Part shown: piece by piece, positions 35,325-44,401 of the stretch
How positions within the stretch are numbered: the stretch's first letter is position 1
Layout: the number at the start of each line of letters is the position of its first letter
NCBI RefSeq assembly: GCF_001730295.1
Contig: NZ_MIKA01000007.1
Location: forward strand, 19,633 to 83,632
DNA length: 64,000 bases
Direction: 5' to 3'
Source of the DNA: Enterococcus plantarum
Lineage (GTDB): Bacteria; Bacillota; Bacilli; Lactobacillales; Enterococcaceae
The notes under the pieces: model-generated
What the model was told of the DNA's origin: nothing
What the model saw: only the letters and a program-made list of their open reading frames with translations
Database searches by the model: none
Position numbers and translations under genes: made by a program

Positions 35325-36511
35325 TGAGTAATTCTAAGCAACATATTTATATTATCGGTTCTAAAGGAATTCCAGCCAAATATGGTGGATTTGAAACATT
35401 TGTTGAAAAATTAACCCAGTATAAAAAAAGTGACGACATTCAATACCATGTTGCGTGTATGAACAATGGGGATAATTTATATGGTAACGGGCAAAAGCAT
35501 TTTAATTATAACCAAGCGGATTGTTTTAATATTACCGTTCCCAATATCGGTCCGGCCAAAGCAATTTATTATGATATGAAAGCATTAGATTACGCTATTA
35601 AATTAGCGGAAAAGGACAATAATGTTGCGCCTATTTTTTATATCTTAGCTTGTCGGATCGGTCCAGTTATAAACTATTATAAGAAAAAAATTCAAAAAAT
35701 AGGCGGAAAACTATACGTTAATCCAGATGGCCATGAATGGCTTAGAGCTAAATGGCCTTATCCTGTTCGGAAATATTGGAAGTTTTCTGAAAGGCTGATG
35801 GTCAAATATGCAGACTTATTAATATGCGATAGTTTGAATATAGAAAAATATATAAAAAATGACTATCATAAATATCAACCGAAAACGACTTACATTGCGT
35901 ACGGGACAGACTTAAAAAAATCATCTTTAACTTCTGATGATGTGATTGTGCGTGAATGGTTTTCGGAAAAAAGGGTACTAGAAAATAATTATTATCTGGT
36001 AGTTGGTAGGTTTGTTCCAGAAAATAATTATGAAATTATGATTCGGGAATTTATGAAGTCCTCTACGAAAAAAAACTTTGTGTTGATTACTAATATAGAG
36101 GATAACGATTTTTATAAAAAATTGAACAAAGAGACTCATTTTCAAAATGATGAGAGAATTAAGTTTGTTGGAACTGTTTATAATCAAGAACTTCTAAAAT
36201 ATATTAGAGAGAATGCTTTTGCCTATCTTCATGGTCATGAAGTTGGAGGCACAAATCCATCACTCTTAGAAGCATTAGCTTCAACGAAATTAAATCTTTT
36301 GTTGGATGTCTGCTTTAATAGGGAAGTTGGTAGGAATAGTGCTTTATATTGGAAGAAAGACACTCGCTTAAGTCAACTGATAAGTCAATTAGACGATAGT
36401 ACTTTTTTGAAAGCTTGTCACTCTAATATAGAAACTAATGACTTTTTAGAACAAGATTACTCATGGAATACTATTGCGGATTCATACGAAAGTCTTTGGG
36501 AGCGTAACTGA
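35324..36511 (+). CDS. DUF1972 glycosyltransferase, rhamnosyltransferase-like
   Basis: A 395-residue GT-B glycosyltransferase with an N-terminal DUF1972 domain (IYIIGSKGIPAKYGGFETF, VNPDGHEWLRAKW) and a GT1/GT4 C-terminal half with HGHEVGGTNPSLLEALA. The family includes Cps2T-type enzymes that add rhamnose as second sugar. ATG 35324 follows GAGGAG; a TTG at 35321 precedes it. From here to about 40180 the DNA becomes clearly more AT-rich than the flanks, suggesting an exchangeable serotype cassette. Confidence 0.85.
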   Translation: MSNSKQHIYIIGSKGIPAKYGGFETFVEKLTQYKKSDDIQYHVACMNNGDNLYGNGQKHFNYNQADCFNITVPNIGPAKAIYYDMKALDYAIKLAEKDNNVAPIFYILACRIGPVINYYKKKIQKIGGKLYVNPDGHEWLRAKWPYPVRKYWKFSERLMVKYADLLICDSLNIEKYIKNDYHKYQPKTTYIAYGTDLKKSSLTSDDVIVREWFSEKRVLENNYYLVVGRFVPENNYEIMIREFMKSSTKKNFVLITNIEDNDFYKKLNKETHFQNDERIKFVGTVYNQELLKYIRENAFAYLHGHEVGGTNPSLLEALASTKLNLLLDVCFNREVGRNSALYWKKDTRLSQLISQLDDSTFLKACHSNIETNDFLEQDYSWNTIADSYESLWERN

Positions 36512-36527
36512 TAAAAGAGGAGAATAC

Positions 36528-37346
36528 ATGTTGGAACTTAAAGATTTACAACAAAAAGAATTAGAGTTATTGATTTTATTTAGAGATATATGTGATAAAA
36601 ATCAATTAACTTATTACATTAGTGGTGGAACTTATTTGGGAGCCATTAGACATAAAGGGTTTATTCCATGGGATGACGATATAGATGTTGCTATGCCAAG
36701 AACGGATTATGACAAATTTGTCGAAATAGCCTCAAAAGAGTTTATAGGGAGTAAGCAATTTTGGCATTATAGTAGTATTTCGGAATCTAAACGACCAAAT
36801 TCTAGATTAGTCGATCTTTCAGTTAAAATAGTAAACAATAGTTGGAAAGTTCCTAGGCAAGAACCAGTTTGGATCGATATATTTCCGTTAGATGGTTTAC
36901 CAAAGTCTTCAGTCAAAGCAAATTTTCATAAAATGAAATTGTTGTTTTTAAAAGTTATGGTTGGTTTTGCTAACTATGAAAATGTACAAGATAACAAAAA
37001 AGATAGGCCATTACATGAAAAAATGTTATTAAAGGTTAATAGCATTTTTTCTATTGGAAAATATTTAAATTTAAATCACCAATACGATATTCTTGAGGAC
37101 GCATTGAGAAAATATTCAGACGAATCTTCTGAAGTGTATTTCAATTTTCATGGTGCGTATAGGTTTAATAGTATATTTAATAAAAAAAATATCTATGCAG
37201 AGGGAACAATTCTTGAATTTGAAGGGAATTATTTTAATGCTCCTAAGAATTATGATGATTATTTGAAACAAATATATGGAGATTATATGCAATTACCACC
37301 TGAGCATATGAGAAATAAACATAATACGGAAATTATTAAAGAGTAG
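36528..37346 (+). CDS. LicD-family phosphotransferase
   Basis: A 272-residue protein of the LicD family. The nucleotidyltransferase-like core shows YYISGGTYLGAIRHKGFIPW followed by DDDIDVAMPRTDYD with the metal-binding Asp cluster. LicD enzymes transfer phosphocholine or other phospho-alcohols from a CDP-activated donor to glycans. The next gene encodes a CDP-forming cytidylyltransferase, so the two probably decorate the polysaccharide. The start follows AGAGGAG; upstream in-frame ATG 36474 overlaps the previous gene and has no site. Confidence 0.88.
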   Translation: MLELKDLQQKELELLILFRDICDKNQLTYYISGGTYLGAIRHKGFIPWDDDIDVAMPRTDYDKFVEIASKEFIGSKQFWHYSSISESKRPNSRLVDLSVKIVNNSWKVPRQEPVWIDIFPLDGLPKSSVKANFHKMKLLFLKVMVGFANYENVQDNKKDRPLHEKMLLKVNSIFSIGKYLNLNHQYDILEDALRKYSDESSEVYFNFHGAYRFNSIFNKKNIYAEGTILEFEGNYFNAPKNYDDYLKQIYGDYMQLPPEHMRNKHNTEIIKE

Positions 37347-37357
37347 GAGTTTTATTT

Positions 37358-37792
37358 ATGTACAAGGTTGGATTTACTGCTGGAACATTTGATATGTTTC
37401 ATGTGGGGCATTTAAATTTACTCAATGCAGCTAAGGCAAAATGTGACTACTTGATAGTAGGGGTGAATAGTGATGAACTAGTGACATTATATAAAAGCAA
37501 ACTTCCTATAATTGATGTTCATGACAGAATGAAAGTTGTCGATGCTCTTGAAGTTGTTGATCAAGTTGAATTAATGGAAAATTTAGACAAAGTTGATGCT
37601 TGGCGACGTTTCAAATTTGATTGTGTTTTTATTGGAGATGATTGGAAAGGAACTAGTCGATGGACTGAGACTGAAATCCAGTTGAAAAAACATGGAGTTG
37701 ATGTATGTTTTTTACCTTATACTAAGGGAATTTCTTCAAGTGAGCTAGTCGAAAAGATATCTAACAATAATAAGGACGAACATATATGTTAA
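37358..37792 (+). CDS. Cytidylyltransferase, glycerol-3-phosphate type (TagD-like)
   Basis: A 144-residue nucleotidyltransferase of the TagD/PCT group. The HxGH motif is in GTFDMFHVGHLNLL, the RTxGISTT-equivalent is TKGISSSELV and WxxT is in RWTETEI. It makes a CDP-alcohol (CDP-glycerol for TagD, CDP-choline or ethanolamine for relatives). Next to LicD, it likely supplies that enzyme's donor. It overlaps the next gene by seven bases. The substrate is not certain from sequence. Confidence 0.87.
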   Translation: MYKVGFTAGTFDMFHVGHLNLLNAAKAKCDYLIVGVNSDELVTLYKSKLPIIDVHDRMKVVDALEVVDQVELMENLDKVDAWRRFKFDCVFIGDDWKGTSRWTETEIQLKKHGVDVCFLPYTKGISSSELVEKISNNNKDEHIC

Positions 37793-38826
37793 TTAGTATA
37801 GTGATGCCAATTTATAATTCGGAGCTTTATTTAGAAACAGCTATAGAATCTGTTCTGAATCAAACCTATGAGAATTTTGAGCTACTATTGATAGATGATG
37901 GTTCCGCTGATTTTTCACCAAGTATTGCTAGAAAATTTGCAAAAAAAGACTCTAGAATCAAATTTTTTCAGAATGATTACAACATTGGGATTTGTGCTAC
38001 TCGAAACAAAGGAATTGATGTTTCAACAGGAAAATATATTACATTTTTAGATAATGATGATGAGTTAGATAGAAATTTTTTGAATGATAACATAAGATTA
38101 TTAATCGATGAAACAGCTGACGCAGTAAGGTTTGGCAGAGTTCTAATAGATGTAAACAAAGAGGGTGATATATTAAGGACGTCTGAATCGTTTTTTTTTA
38201 ATAAGGAAGTAAAAGTTTTTACAGCAAAGAGTAAGTATGATTACTATCATTATTTTAAAAAGAATAATCTTCTTTTGAATGTATGGAATGGGTTATATAG
38301 AAGGGAAATAATAGTTGAAAATAATTTGTCTTTTGATGAATCAATGAAGTTTGGAAGTGAGGATGCTAAATTTTCTTATGACTTTTTTCATGCTTGTAAG
38401 AGTATAATTATTAACCCTAAATCGTATTATATTCATTACAGAAGGGATTTATCTTCTACATCTAGAAAGTATAGCAAAAATAAAATAGACTCCATACTTA
38501 AAACTGCATTGACTGAATCAAAAATTTGGGAATGTATTAGTAATCAGAACGAGCATCGATATATTAAAGAGTATAAAATTCAATATATAAAAATTATTAT
38601 TTCAAGTCAACTGCTACATAATGATTGTGATTTAACTAATAAAGAAAAAAAACAGGTAATAAGGGAAGTTATCAAGGATGAATCATTAAAAATTAAAGAA
38701 AAATCATTTGCAAAAAAGTTTACTTTGAATTCGTTGTTTGAATTCTTAGTATTACATGAGAAGATCAATACGATATTTTATATGTATTATATATATAAAA
38801 TCTTTAGTGGAGAGAAATGGAATTGA
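37786..38826 (+). CDS. Family 2 glycosyltransferase
   Basis: A 346-residue GT-A glycosyltransferase without clear membrane segments. The N-terminal domain has SIVMPIYNSELYLETAIES, LLIDDGSADFS and the DxD-like LDNDDELDRNF. The C-terminal part is charged and Lys-rich. It adds one sugar of the repeat unit on the cytoplasmic face. It overlaps the cytidylyltransferase gene, and base composition is very AT-rich. Donor and linkage are unknown. Confidence 0.88.
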   Translation: MLISIVMPIYNSELYLETAIESVLNQTYENFELLLIDDGSADFSPSIARKFAKKDSRIKFFQNDYNIGICATRNKGIDVSTGKYITFLDNDDELDRNFLNDNIRLLIDETADAVRFGRVLIDVNKEGDILRTSESFFFNKEVKVFTAKSKYDYYHYFKKNNLLLNVWNGLYRREIIVENNLSFDESMKFGSEDAKFSYDFFHACKSIIINPKSYYIHYRRDLSSTSRKYSKNKIDSILKTALTESKIWECISNQNEHRYIKEYKIQYIKIIISSQLLHNDCDLTNKEKKQVIREVIKDESLKIKEKSFAKKFTLNSLFEFLVLHEKINTIFYMYYIYKIFSGEKWN

Positions 38827-38852
38827 GTAATTTGGAAGAAGTGAGGTGAACT

Positions 38853-40178
38853 ATGACATTAATACTACTTTTTATCACTATATTATTTATCTTTTTTATC
38901 TCCATATTTTTATTTAAAGGAGACATTATTCATCCAGGAATGATAATTTCTGAAGTTTTTCTCTTTAGTATCTTATGTGCTTTGTATAACTTGAATTTAT
39001 GGAAGATTGAACTTGGATGGGAAACATACTTAGTGATTGTTTTTGGTATAGTGATTTTTATTGTTACTGCTTATGTAACCACTTCGAATTTACAATTATT
39101 TCAATGGGATTACTCAAGGAGTGAAATCAAACAAGTAATAAAGGTTCCCAAGTTACAGCAGATACTCTCAATTCTTTTTTCGTTAGTCAGTGGTCTTTAT
39201 TATGTAAAAGAAGTACTTAGAATTTCAAGGAGCGTAGGTGGTGGTAAAGATTGGTCTTCAATCATGTACTATTATCGTCAAGCAACTTCTTATGGAGTTT
39301 TAGGTGATGGAGAAGGGATGTCTGGAATAGCCGGTCACCTATATGATTTTACGGTAGCGTTGTCCTATGTTTACCTATTCATTATAGTTAATAATATTTT
39401 AATAGAAGGAATTAAGGTGAAAAAAACGCTATTTATTCCAGTGATCATTTGTTGCCTTACTACGTTTATGTCGGCTGCCAGAATACAAGTACTATACTTT
39501 GCGATGGCTGCTATTGTATATTATTTTGTTTTGACCTATAAAAAATATGGCAGAAATATGATTAATATGAAACAATTAATGAAGATTGCTTTCTTTTTAA
39601 TAGCAATATTTGTTTGCTTTGTTTCGTTAAGAAGTGTTATTGGTAGAGGATTGAGTGAAAAATCTGCAAATGATCCACTTTACTATTTTACTGTATATGC
39701 AGGAGGACCGATCCCTTTATTGGACGCTTTTTTGAAAGCCCCCCCACCAACATCTGATGTATTTGGGAAAGAATTATTTTTTAGGATTAATAGATTTATA
39801 GGCGGGACGTTTCATATTCCGGAATTAGTATATATATCTCATAAAGAGTTTAGATATGCCCAAACCGGATATAGTTTAGGAAATGTATATACTGCATTTA
39901 GGTCATATATTTATGATTTTGGTATGTCTGGTTTGATTTTATTTTCGGTTTTGACTTCTTGGTTTTATTCTGTATTCTATAGTTTTGTAAAATTGAGACC
40001 CTCTTCACAGAAAGTTGATGTACCACTTATTATATATGGGTATATGGTATCAGGAGTGTTTTTAATGTCAATAAGTGAACGGTTATTCTCAATCTTTTTT
40101 TCAGTAAATAGCCTCAAAATGGTACTATTTATTTATTTAGCAAGTGCATTTCTGACAAGACTGAAATTAGAAAAGTAG
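38853..40178 (+). CDS. Oligosaccharide repeat-unit polymerase (Wzy type)
   Basis: A 441-residue polytopic protein with about 11-12 hydrophobic segments and a large extracellular loop in the second half (about 255-355, with SLRSVIGRGLSEKSAND and GGPIPLLDAFLKAPPPTS). This fits the O-antigen/repeat-unit polymerase family, which joins lipid-linked repeat units outside the membrane. Location at the end of the transferase cassette supports this. Sequence conservation in the family is low, so the call rests on topology and context. Confidence 0.82.
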   Translation: MTLILLFITILFIFFISIFLFKGDIIHPGMIISEVFLFSILCALYNLNLWKIELGWETYLVIVFGIVIFIVTAYVTTSNLQLFQWDYSRSEIKQVIKVPKLQQILSILFSLVSGLYYVKEVLRISRSVGGGKDWSSIMYYYRQATSYGVLGDGEGMSGIAGHLYDFTVALSYVYLFIIVNNILIEGIKVKKTLFIPVIICCLTTFMSAARIQVLYFAMAAIVYYFVLTYKKYGRNMINMKQLMKIAFFLIAIFVCFVSLRSVIGRGLSEKSANDPLYYFTVYAGGPIPLLDAFLKAPPPTSDVFGKELFFRINRFIGGTFHIPELVYISHKEFRYAQTGYSLGNVYTAFRSYIYDFGMSGLILFSVLTSWFYSVFYSFVKLRPSSQKVDVPLIIYGYMVSGVFLMSISERLFSIFFSVNSLKMVLFIYLASAFLTRLKLEK

Positions 40179-40357
40179 TTAATCTTAAAGTTGATAAGTA
40201 TTGTTGAAAGATTTCGACATCAAGGAAGCATTAATCTATTATTATTTTACATTTACATTAAGATATCATGCCAATTTCTTAAAAAAGTTGCGACAGCGTT
40301 CAAATTGTGAGAAAATAGATTTCATGAATTATTTTTGCAAAAATGAGGAAGTGTCTT

Positions 40358-41470
40358 ATGAACCTATGGAAAAAAGTAATATTAACTGCTTTGGGATTAG
40401 TTCTTGTTTCAGTTGCAGGTTTCTGCGCATATGGAATTAAAATGTATTCAGATGCAACTGGTACAGTAAAAGGTGTGTATGAATCGATCGACCGGACTTC
40501 TAAAAGAAGAGATACGGCTGTAAATATTGATGCGCAAGAACCTTTTTCAGTTTTACTGATGGGAATTGATACTGGTGACTTGGGACGGACAGAGCAAGGT
40601 CGTTCTGATACAACAATGGTAGTTACAATTAATCCTAAAGAAAAAAAATCTACAATGATTAGTTTAGATAGAGATATCCTAACTGAGATTGTTGGATATG
40701 GTACAGAAGATAAATTGAATCATGCTTATGCTTTTGGTGGAGCTAAAGGTGGAGCTAAGATGGCGATTGATACAGTAGAGAATTTATTGGATATTCCAAT
40801 AGATAACTATGTATCGATTAATATGAAAGGTTTAAAAGATTTAATTGACGCTGTAGGCGGCATTGAAGTTGATAATCCTTTTGAATTTACACTAGATGGT
40901 ATTACAGTTCCAAAGGGTCATATCAAGCTTGATAGTGAGACTGGATTGGCATATGCAAGGATGCGTGAAGAAGATCCAGAAGGCGATATAGGACGTCAAA
41001 GAAGACAGCGAGAAGTTGTCGAAAAAATTGTGAATAAGATCATCAGTTTAGATGGTATTTCAAAATACAGAAAAATTTTGGACGCAGTAAAAGATAATGT
41101 AAGAACGGATTTAACTTGGGATAATATGGTAGATATTCAGAAGAAGTATATGCCAGCCTTTAAAAATATTGACTCTCTACAGCTAGAGGGTGAAGGTACA
41201 ATGATTGGTGGTATCTATTACCAAATCTTAGATCCAACTAAACTCTACGAAGTGCAAACAAAATTACGGTCTCAATTAGGGTTACCAGAAAATAAAGACA
41301 TGCAGGCAAAAGATAGCAGTAATTACAGTAATCAGATTAGTGGGAATGAGACGGGTTCTTATGATGGAGCGTCTGATGCAGCTACTAATTATGATTATAG
41401 TCAAGATGGTACGAATGTTGATCCCAATTCCTATACAGATCAAAATGTAGTGGATGAAGGCCAACATTAG
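40358..41470 (+). CDS. LytR-CpsA-Psr (LCP) glycopolymer transferase
   Basis: A 370-residue LCP protein: one N-terminal membrane segment (about 5-26) and the extracellular LCP domain (about 65-240) with LLMGIDTG, GRSDTTMVV, SLDRDI, GGAKGGAKMAI and RMREEDPEGDIGRQRRQ. It attaches polysaccharide to peptidoglycan, fitting its place at the end of the locus. The C-terminal tail is low-complexity (Asn, Ser, Asp, Tyr). ATG 40358 has GAGGAAG upstream; ATG 40343 overlaps that site. A terminator follows. Confidence 0.93.
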   Translation: MNLWKKVILTALGLVLVSVAGFCAYGIKMYSDATGTVKGVYESIDRTSKRRDTAVNIDAQEPFSVLLMGIDTGDLGRTEQGRSDTTMVVTINPKEKKSTMISLDRDILTEIVGYGTEDKLNHAYAFGGAKGGAKMAIDTVENLLDIPIDNYVSINMKGLKDLIDAVGGIEVDNPFEFTLDGITVPKGHIKLDSETGLAYARMREEDPEGDIGRQRRQREVVEKIVNKIISLDGISKYRKILDAVKDNVRTDLTWDNMVDIQKKYMPAFKNIDSLQLEGEGTMIGGIYYQILDPTKLYEVQTKLRSQLGLPENKDMQAKDSSNYSNQISGNETGSYDGASDAATNYDYSQDGTNVDPNSYTDQNVVDEGQH

Positions 41471-41487
41471 GATGGATATTAATTGAT

Positions 41488-41526
41488 AAACTTCAATTCT
41501 CGAAAGAGGATTGAAGTTTTTTTTAT
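41488..41526 (+). terminator. Terminator at the end of the polysaccharide locus
   Basis: AAACTTCAAT-CTC pairs with GAG-ATTGAAGTTT around a GAAA loop, followed by T7. Confidence 0.9.
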
Positions 41527-41564
41527 TTTATCTCTACTTTAGACTAGATATCTGTTTTATAGGG

Positions 41565-41588
41565 TGTTATAATTGGACTATACCAAAT
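41565..41588 (+). promoter_or_regulatory. nagB promoter with NagR/GntR-type operator
   Basis: An extended -10 TGTTATAAT (41565-41573) overlaps the inverted repeat ATTGGACTATACCAAAT (41572-41588). The TTGG(N)CTATACCAA pattern resembles the dre/NagR sites of GntR-family regulators that respond to GlcNAc- or GlcN-6-phosphate. A repressor bound here would block the promoter. Confidence 0.6.
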
Positions 41589-41612
41589 CTGGATATAAGG
41601 GAGCAATTTTCG

Positions 41613-42314
41613 ATGAAAATTATCAAAGTAGCAAACGCAGAAGAAGGCGGAAAAAAAGCATTTGAACTAATCAAAGAAGGTATGGATAAGGGTGCAAAAG
41701 TTTTGGGACTTGCGACAGGAAGTACACCTGAAACATTGTATAAAGAAATGACTGCAAGTGATTTAGATTTTACAGACATGACTTCTGTAAATTTAGATGA
41801 ATATGTTGGCTTAGGTGGAGACGATGATCAAAGTTATCGTTATTTCATGAATGATCAATTATTCAATAAAAAACCATTTAAAAACACATACGTACCAAAC
41901 GGAAAAGCGGACGATTTAGCGACTGAATGCAAACATTATGAGAGCATTATCGACAGTAACCCAATCGATATTCAAATCCTAGGTATTGGTCAAAATGGAC
42001 ATATTGGTTTTAATGAACCAGGAACTCCGTTAGATAGTTTAACGCATGTCGTTGAATTGACAGAATCTACAATCAATGCGAATAAACGTAATTTTGAAAA
42101 AGTAGAAGATGTACCAACAAGAGCTGTTTCAATGGGAATCGGTTCAATCATGAAAGGTAAAAAAATGATTTTAATGGCTTATGGTGAAGCGAAAGCCGAT
42201 GCGATCAAAGGAATGATCGATGGACCTGTTTCTGTTGATTTACCTGCAAGTGCTTTACAAAATCATTCAGATGTTGTTGTTATCATTGATGAAGCTGCAG
42301 CAAGTAAGCTATAA
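41613..42314 (+). CDS. nagB: Glucosamine-6-phosphate deaminase
   Basis: A 233-residue NagB that converts glucosamine-6-phosphate to fructose-6-phosphate and ammonia, the entry of amino sugars into glycolysis. [34 protein letters not shown] (catalytic Asp/His/Glu region) and [11 protein letters not shown] are all present; the protein is the short Gram-positive form. ATG 41613 follows AAGGGAGC; an upstream in-frame start reads through the terminator and promoter and is rejected. A single-gene unit with its own terminator. Confidence 0.97.
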   Translation: MKIIKVANAEEGGKKAFELIKEGMDKGAKVLGLATGSTPETLYKEMTASDLDFTDMTSVNLDEYVGLGGDDDQSYRYFMNDQLFNKKPFKNTYVPNGKADDLATECKHYESIIDSNPIDIQILGIGQNGHIGFNEPGTPLDSLTHVVELTESTINANKRNFEKVEDVPTRAVSMGIGSIMKGKKMILMAYGEAKADAIKGMIDGPVSVDLPASALQNHSDVVVIIDEAAASKL

Positions 42315-42323
42315 AAAGTAGTT

Positions 42324-42368
42324 GTGTTTGTACTATGACTTTTACGGTATAGTACAAACACTTTTTTT
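42324..42368 (+). terminator. Terminator after nagB
   Basis: GTGTTTGTACTAT pairs with ATAGTACAAACAC, followed by T7. Confidence 0.92.
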
Positions 42369-42437
42369 GTTCATAAACGAACGCCGTTTTCTTAATCCAA
42401 ATTAGTGCTATAATGAAATAGAAGAGGACTAGGAGGG

Positions 42438-43154
42438 ATGAGTATGACGAATAATATGATTTTAACAGTTCCAGAAATTATAATACGATTATGCTTGGCA
42501 ATGCTAATTGGTGGCGTCATTGGATTTGAGCGGCAATATAAAAATCGACCAGCTGGCATGCGGACGCATATTTTGGTTTGTATGGGGGCGACGATTATTG
42601 CACTCATTCAAGTTGAAATTGCAGAAAACGCATTGAAAGATGCGATAAATCATCCAGAATTATCAGGAGTCATTCGTTCAGATCAGGCTCGTTTGATTGC
42701 TCAAGTAGTTAGTGGGATTGGTTTTTTAGGTGCAGGAACGATCATTGTAACGAAACAATCAGTAACAGGATTGACCACGGCTGCTTCATTATGGGCTATC
42801 GCTGGCTTAGGAATTGCGATTGGTATGGGTTACTATGCAATTGCCATCACTAGTTTTATTGGCGTATTTATAGCATTAACATTAGTGAAAAAAGTAATCC
42901 ACGTACCAACGACAAAAAAATTAGAGATTCGTTATATACACAAGCAGGAAACAAAAGAGTTTATCAATCAGTATTTTGAAGATCATAAAATCGAAATCGA
43001 AGATGTAAACTTCAATGTAGTATTGATAGAAGACACGCAGATTTACACGAATATCTATACAATTGATTTGCCAAAAGGAATGACGTATGCTGAAGTAATA
43101 GAAGATTTATCGATTTATAAAAATATAACAAAACTACGGTTAGTGAGTATTTAA
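42438..43154 (+). CDS. MgtC/SapB family membrane protein
   Basis: A 238-residue protein. Four to five membrane segments in the first 150 residues carry the family signature (LCLAMLIGGVIGFERQ, RTHILVCMGATIIAL, GIGFLGAGTI, TTAASLWAIAGLGIAIG). The C-terminal cytoplasmic domain (about 155-238) is an ACT-like module. The family is linked to Mg2+ or acid adaptation and membrane potential; transport itself is not proven. TAGGAGGG precedes the ATG. A full copy of the dispersed repeat follows. Confidence 0.93.
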   Translation: MSMTNNMILTVPEIIIRLCLAMLIGGVIGFERQYKNRPAGMRTHILVCMGATIIALIQVEIAENALKDAINHPELSGVIRSDQARLIAQVVSGIGFLGAGTIIVTKQSVTGLTTAASLWAIAGLGIAIGMGYYAIAITSFIGVFIALTLVKKVIHVPTTKKLEIRYIHKQETKEFINQYFEDHKIEIEDVNFNVVLIEDTQIYTNIYTIDLPKGMTYAEVIEDLSIYKNITKLRLVSI

Positions 43155-43180
43155 TCTATTTTCATTACCACAATAAGTAT

Positions 43181-43405
43181 GAGGTTGGGACAGAATTGTT
43201 TAACTCCGAGAAATAAGAAGGAATTTACGAAAATTGCTCTTCAAATTTTTGTGACCAAGTAGGTACTGTGCAACATCAACTTGTTCCTTGTTGTGTTTTA
43301 CAGCAATTTCGGCTTATTTCCTAAGGAGTTGCTTCTGCGCCCACCTTTTATTCGGTTACTAAGAGCCTGAAACATAACCTTTTTAGTTATGTACCAGGCT
43401 CTTTT
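43181..43405. repeat. Dispersed intergenic hairpin repeat, full copy 2
   Basis: Nearly identical to 12918-13140 over its whole length, with about eight substitutions by eye. The same two hairpins are kept: the long outer one (TAACTCCGAGAAATAAG with CTTATTTCCTAAGGAGTT) and the terminal one (GAGCCTG-AACATAAC with its complement). As in copy 1, it lies between convergent genes and ends next to the stop of the minus-strand gene. Confidence 0.87.
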
Positions 43406-43418
43406 ATTTATATAGTCA

Positions 43419-44243
43419 TCATTGGAGATAGGAAATAAGAAGCCAACTTAATAGGACGGTCAAACAGCCGCTAAAAAAATTAACCCAATCATTTGTCATC
43501 CAGGATAGTCCGTTTATTTGGTTTGTTTCTTGTTGATGATGTTGCTTTTGTTCTGTAAGTTGTCCACAAATAGTACAGCGATATTTTACTTGCAATGTTG
43601 CCCCTAACAAACTATCCACAAGCGATCCGAAAATACCACAAAGAAGTGGAACGATAAAGAATAGCGTAGTTAGATGCTCGGAAACAGGAAGCCAGCGATA
43701 ACACAACCAGGTAGTAAATGAAATCAATAGACTGCCAAAAAAAGAAGCCAAACTTCCAAGCATAGAAATACCACCAGATAGTCCTGTTTCAATCTGTTTA
43801 AAGGAGATAATTGAGAGAGGATGACGTTTACTTAAAATCCCGATTTCAGACCCCCATGTATCCGCAGTAGCACCAGCGATCCCGCTAACATAGCCAAATA
43901 AGAATAATTGGTTTTCTGTATAATAGAAAAGCACTAAAGAACTGATGGCTGGAAGACTATTAGCAAGTACTTGCCAGCCATCTCTTGTGTGCCCTTTTTC
44001 AACAATTGATGTCGCTTTAGTGGCATTCATTCTTTTTTTTAGAAAATAAATACATCCAGAACTTGCAAAAAATAAAATAAGTAAGCCCCAAGTTGGCCAT
44101 GAGCCAAAGCCGCAAACAACGGTAGCCATAAGAATTACAGCCAATGCTCCAGACTTTGTAAGCAAATGGGTAATATAAGAGAACAGACCAATTATATTTC
44201 CTGTGATGAAACCGAGCAGTAATTTATATACTAAAATAGTCAT
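43419..44243 (-). CDS. DUF92 family membrane protein
   Basis: A 274-residue membrane protein of the DUF92/TIGR00297 family. The hallmark block GATADTWGSEIGILSKR lies near residues 143-160, followed by GLSGGISMLGSLASFFG and VDSLLGATLQVKY. About six hydrophobic segments are visible. Plant relatives are phytyl-phosphate kinases (VTE6), so a CTP-dependent prenyl-phosphate kinase activity is possible but unproven in bacteria. A Cys pair (CTICG) sits near residue 221. Single gene on the minus strand. Confidence 0.85.
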   Translation of the reverse strand: MTILVYKLLLGFITGNIIGLFSYITHLLTKSGALAVILMATVVCGFGSWPTWGLLILFFASSGCIYFLKKRMNATKATSIVEKGHTRDGWQVLANSLPAISSLVLFYYTENQLFLFGYVSGIAGATADTWGSEIGILSKRHPLSIISFKQIETGLSGGISMLGSLASFFGSLLISFTTWLCYRWLPVSEHLTTLFFIVPLLCGIFGSLVDSLLGATLQVKYRCTICGQLTEQKQHHQQETNQINGLSWMTNDWVNFFSGCLTVLLSWLLISYLQ

Positions 44244-44344
44244 GATACACCTCTTAAAAATAATTCGTTTAGCAAAAGTTTTTAATAGGACAAGTATATC
44301 ACGGAAAGGAGGTGAATATTAGAGAGAGCTTCTAATGGATCAAT

Positions 44345-44394
44345 AAAAAAGGCTAGGATAACAACTTAAGTCGTTTTATCCTAGACCTTTTTTA
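44345..44394. terminator. Terminator downstream of nrdF
   Basis: AAAAAAGG-TAGGATAA pairs with TTATCCTA-CCTTTTTT. It lies seven bases past the nrdF stop and can act in both directions. Confidence 0.85.
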
Positions 44395-44401
44395 GGAAGA
44401 A

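Noticed and set aside
40201..40440. 79-codon frame between the polymerase and LCP genes
   Set aside because: TTG start without a ribosome site, and its second half is out of frame inside the LCP gene.
44305..44325. Very strong Shine-Dalgarno-like AAAGGAGGTG on the plus strand
   Set aside because: Only a seven-codon frame could follow; probably chance in a region between genes transcribed to the left.
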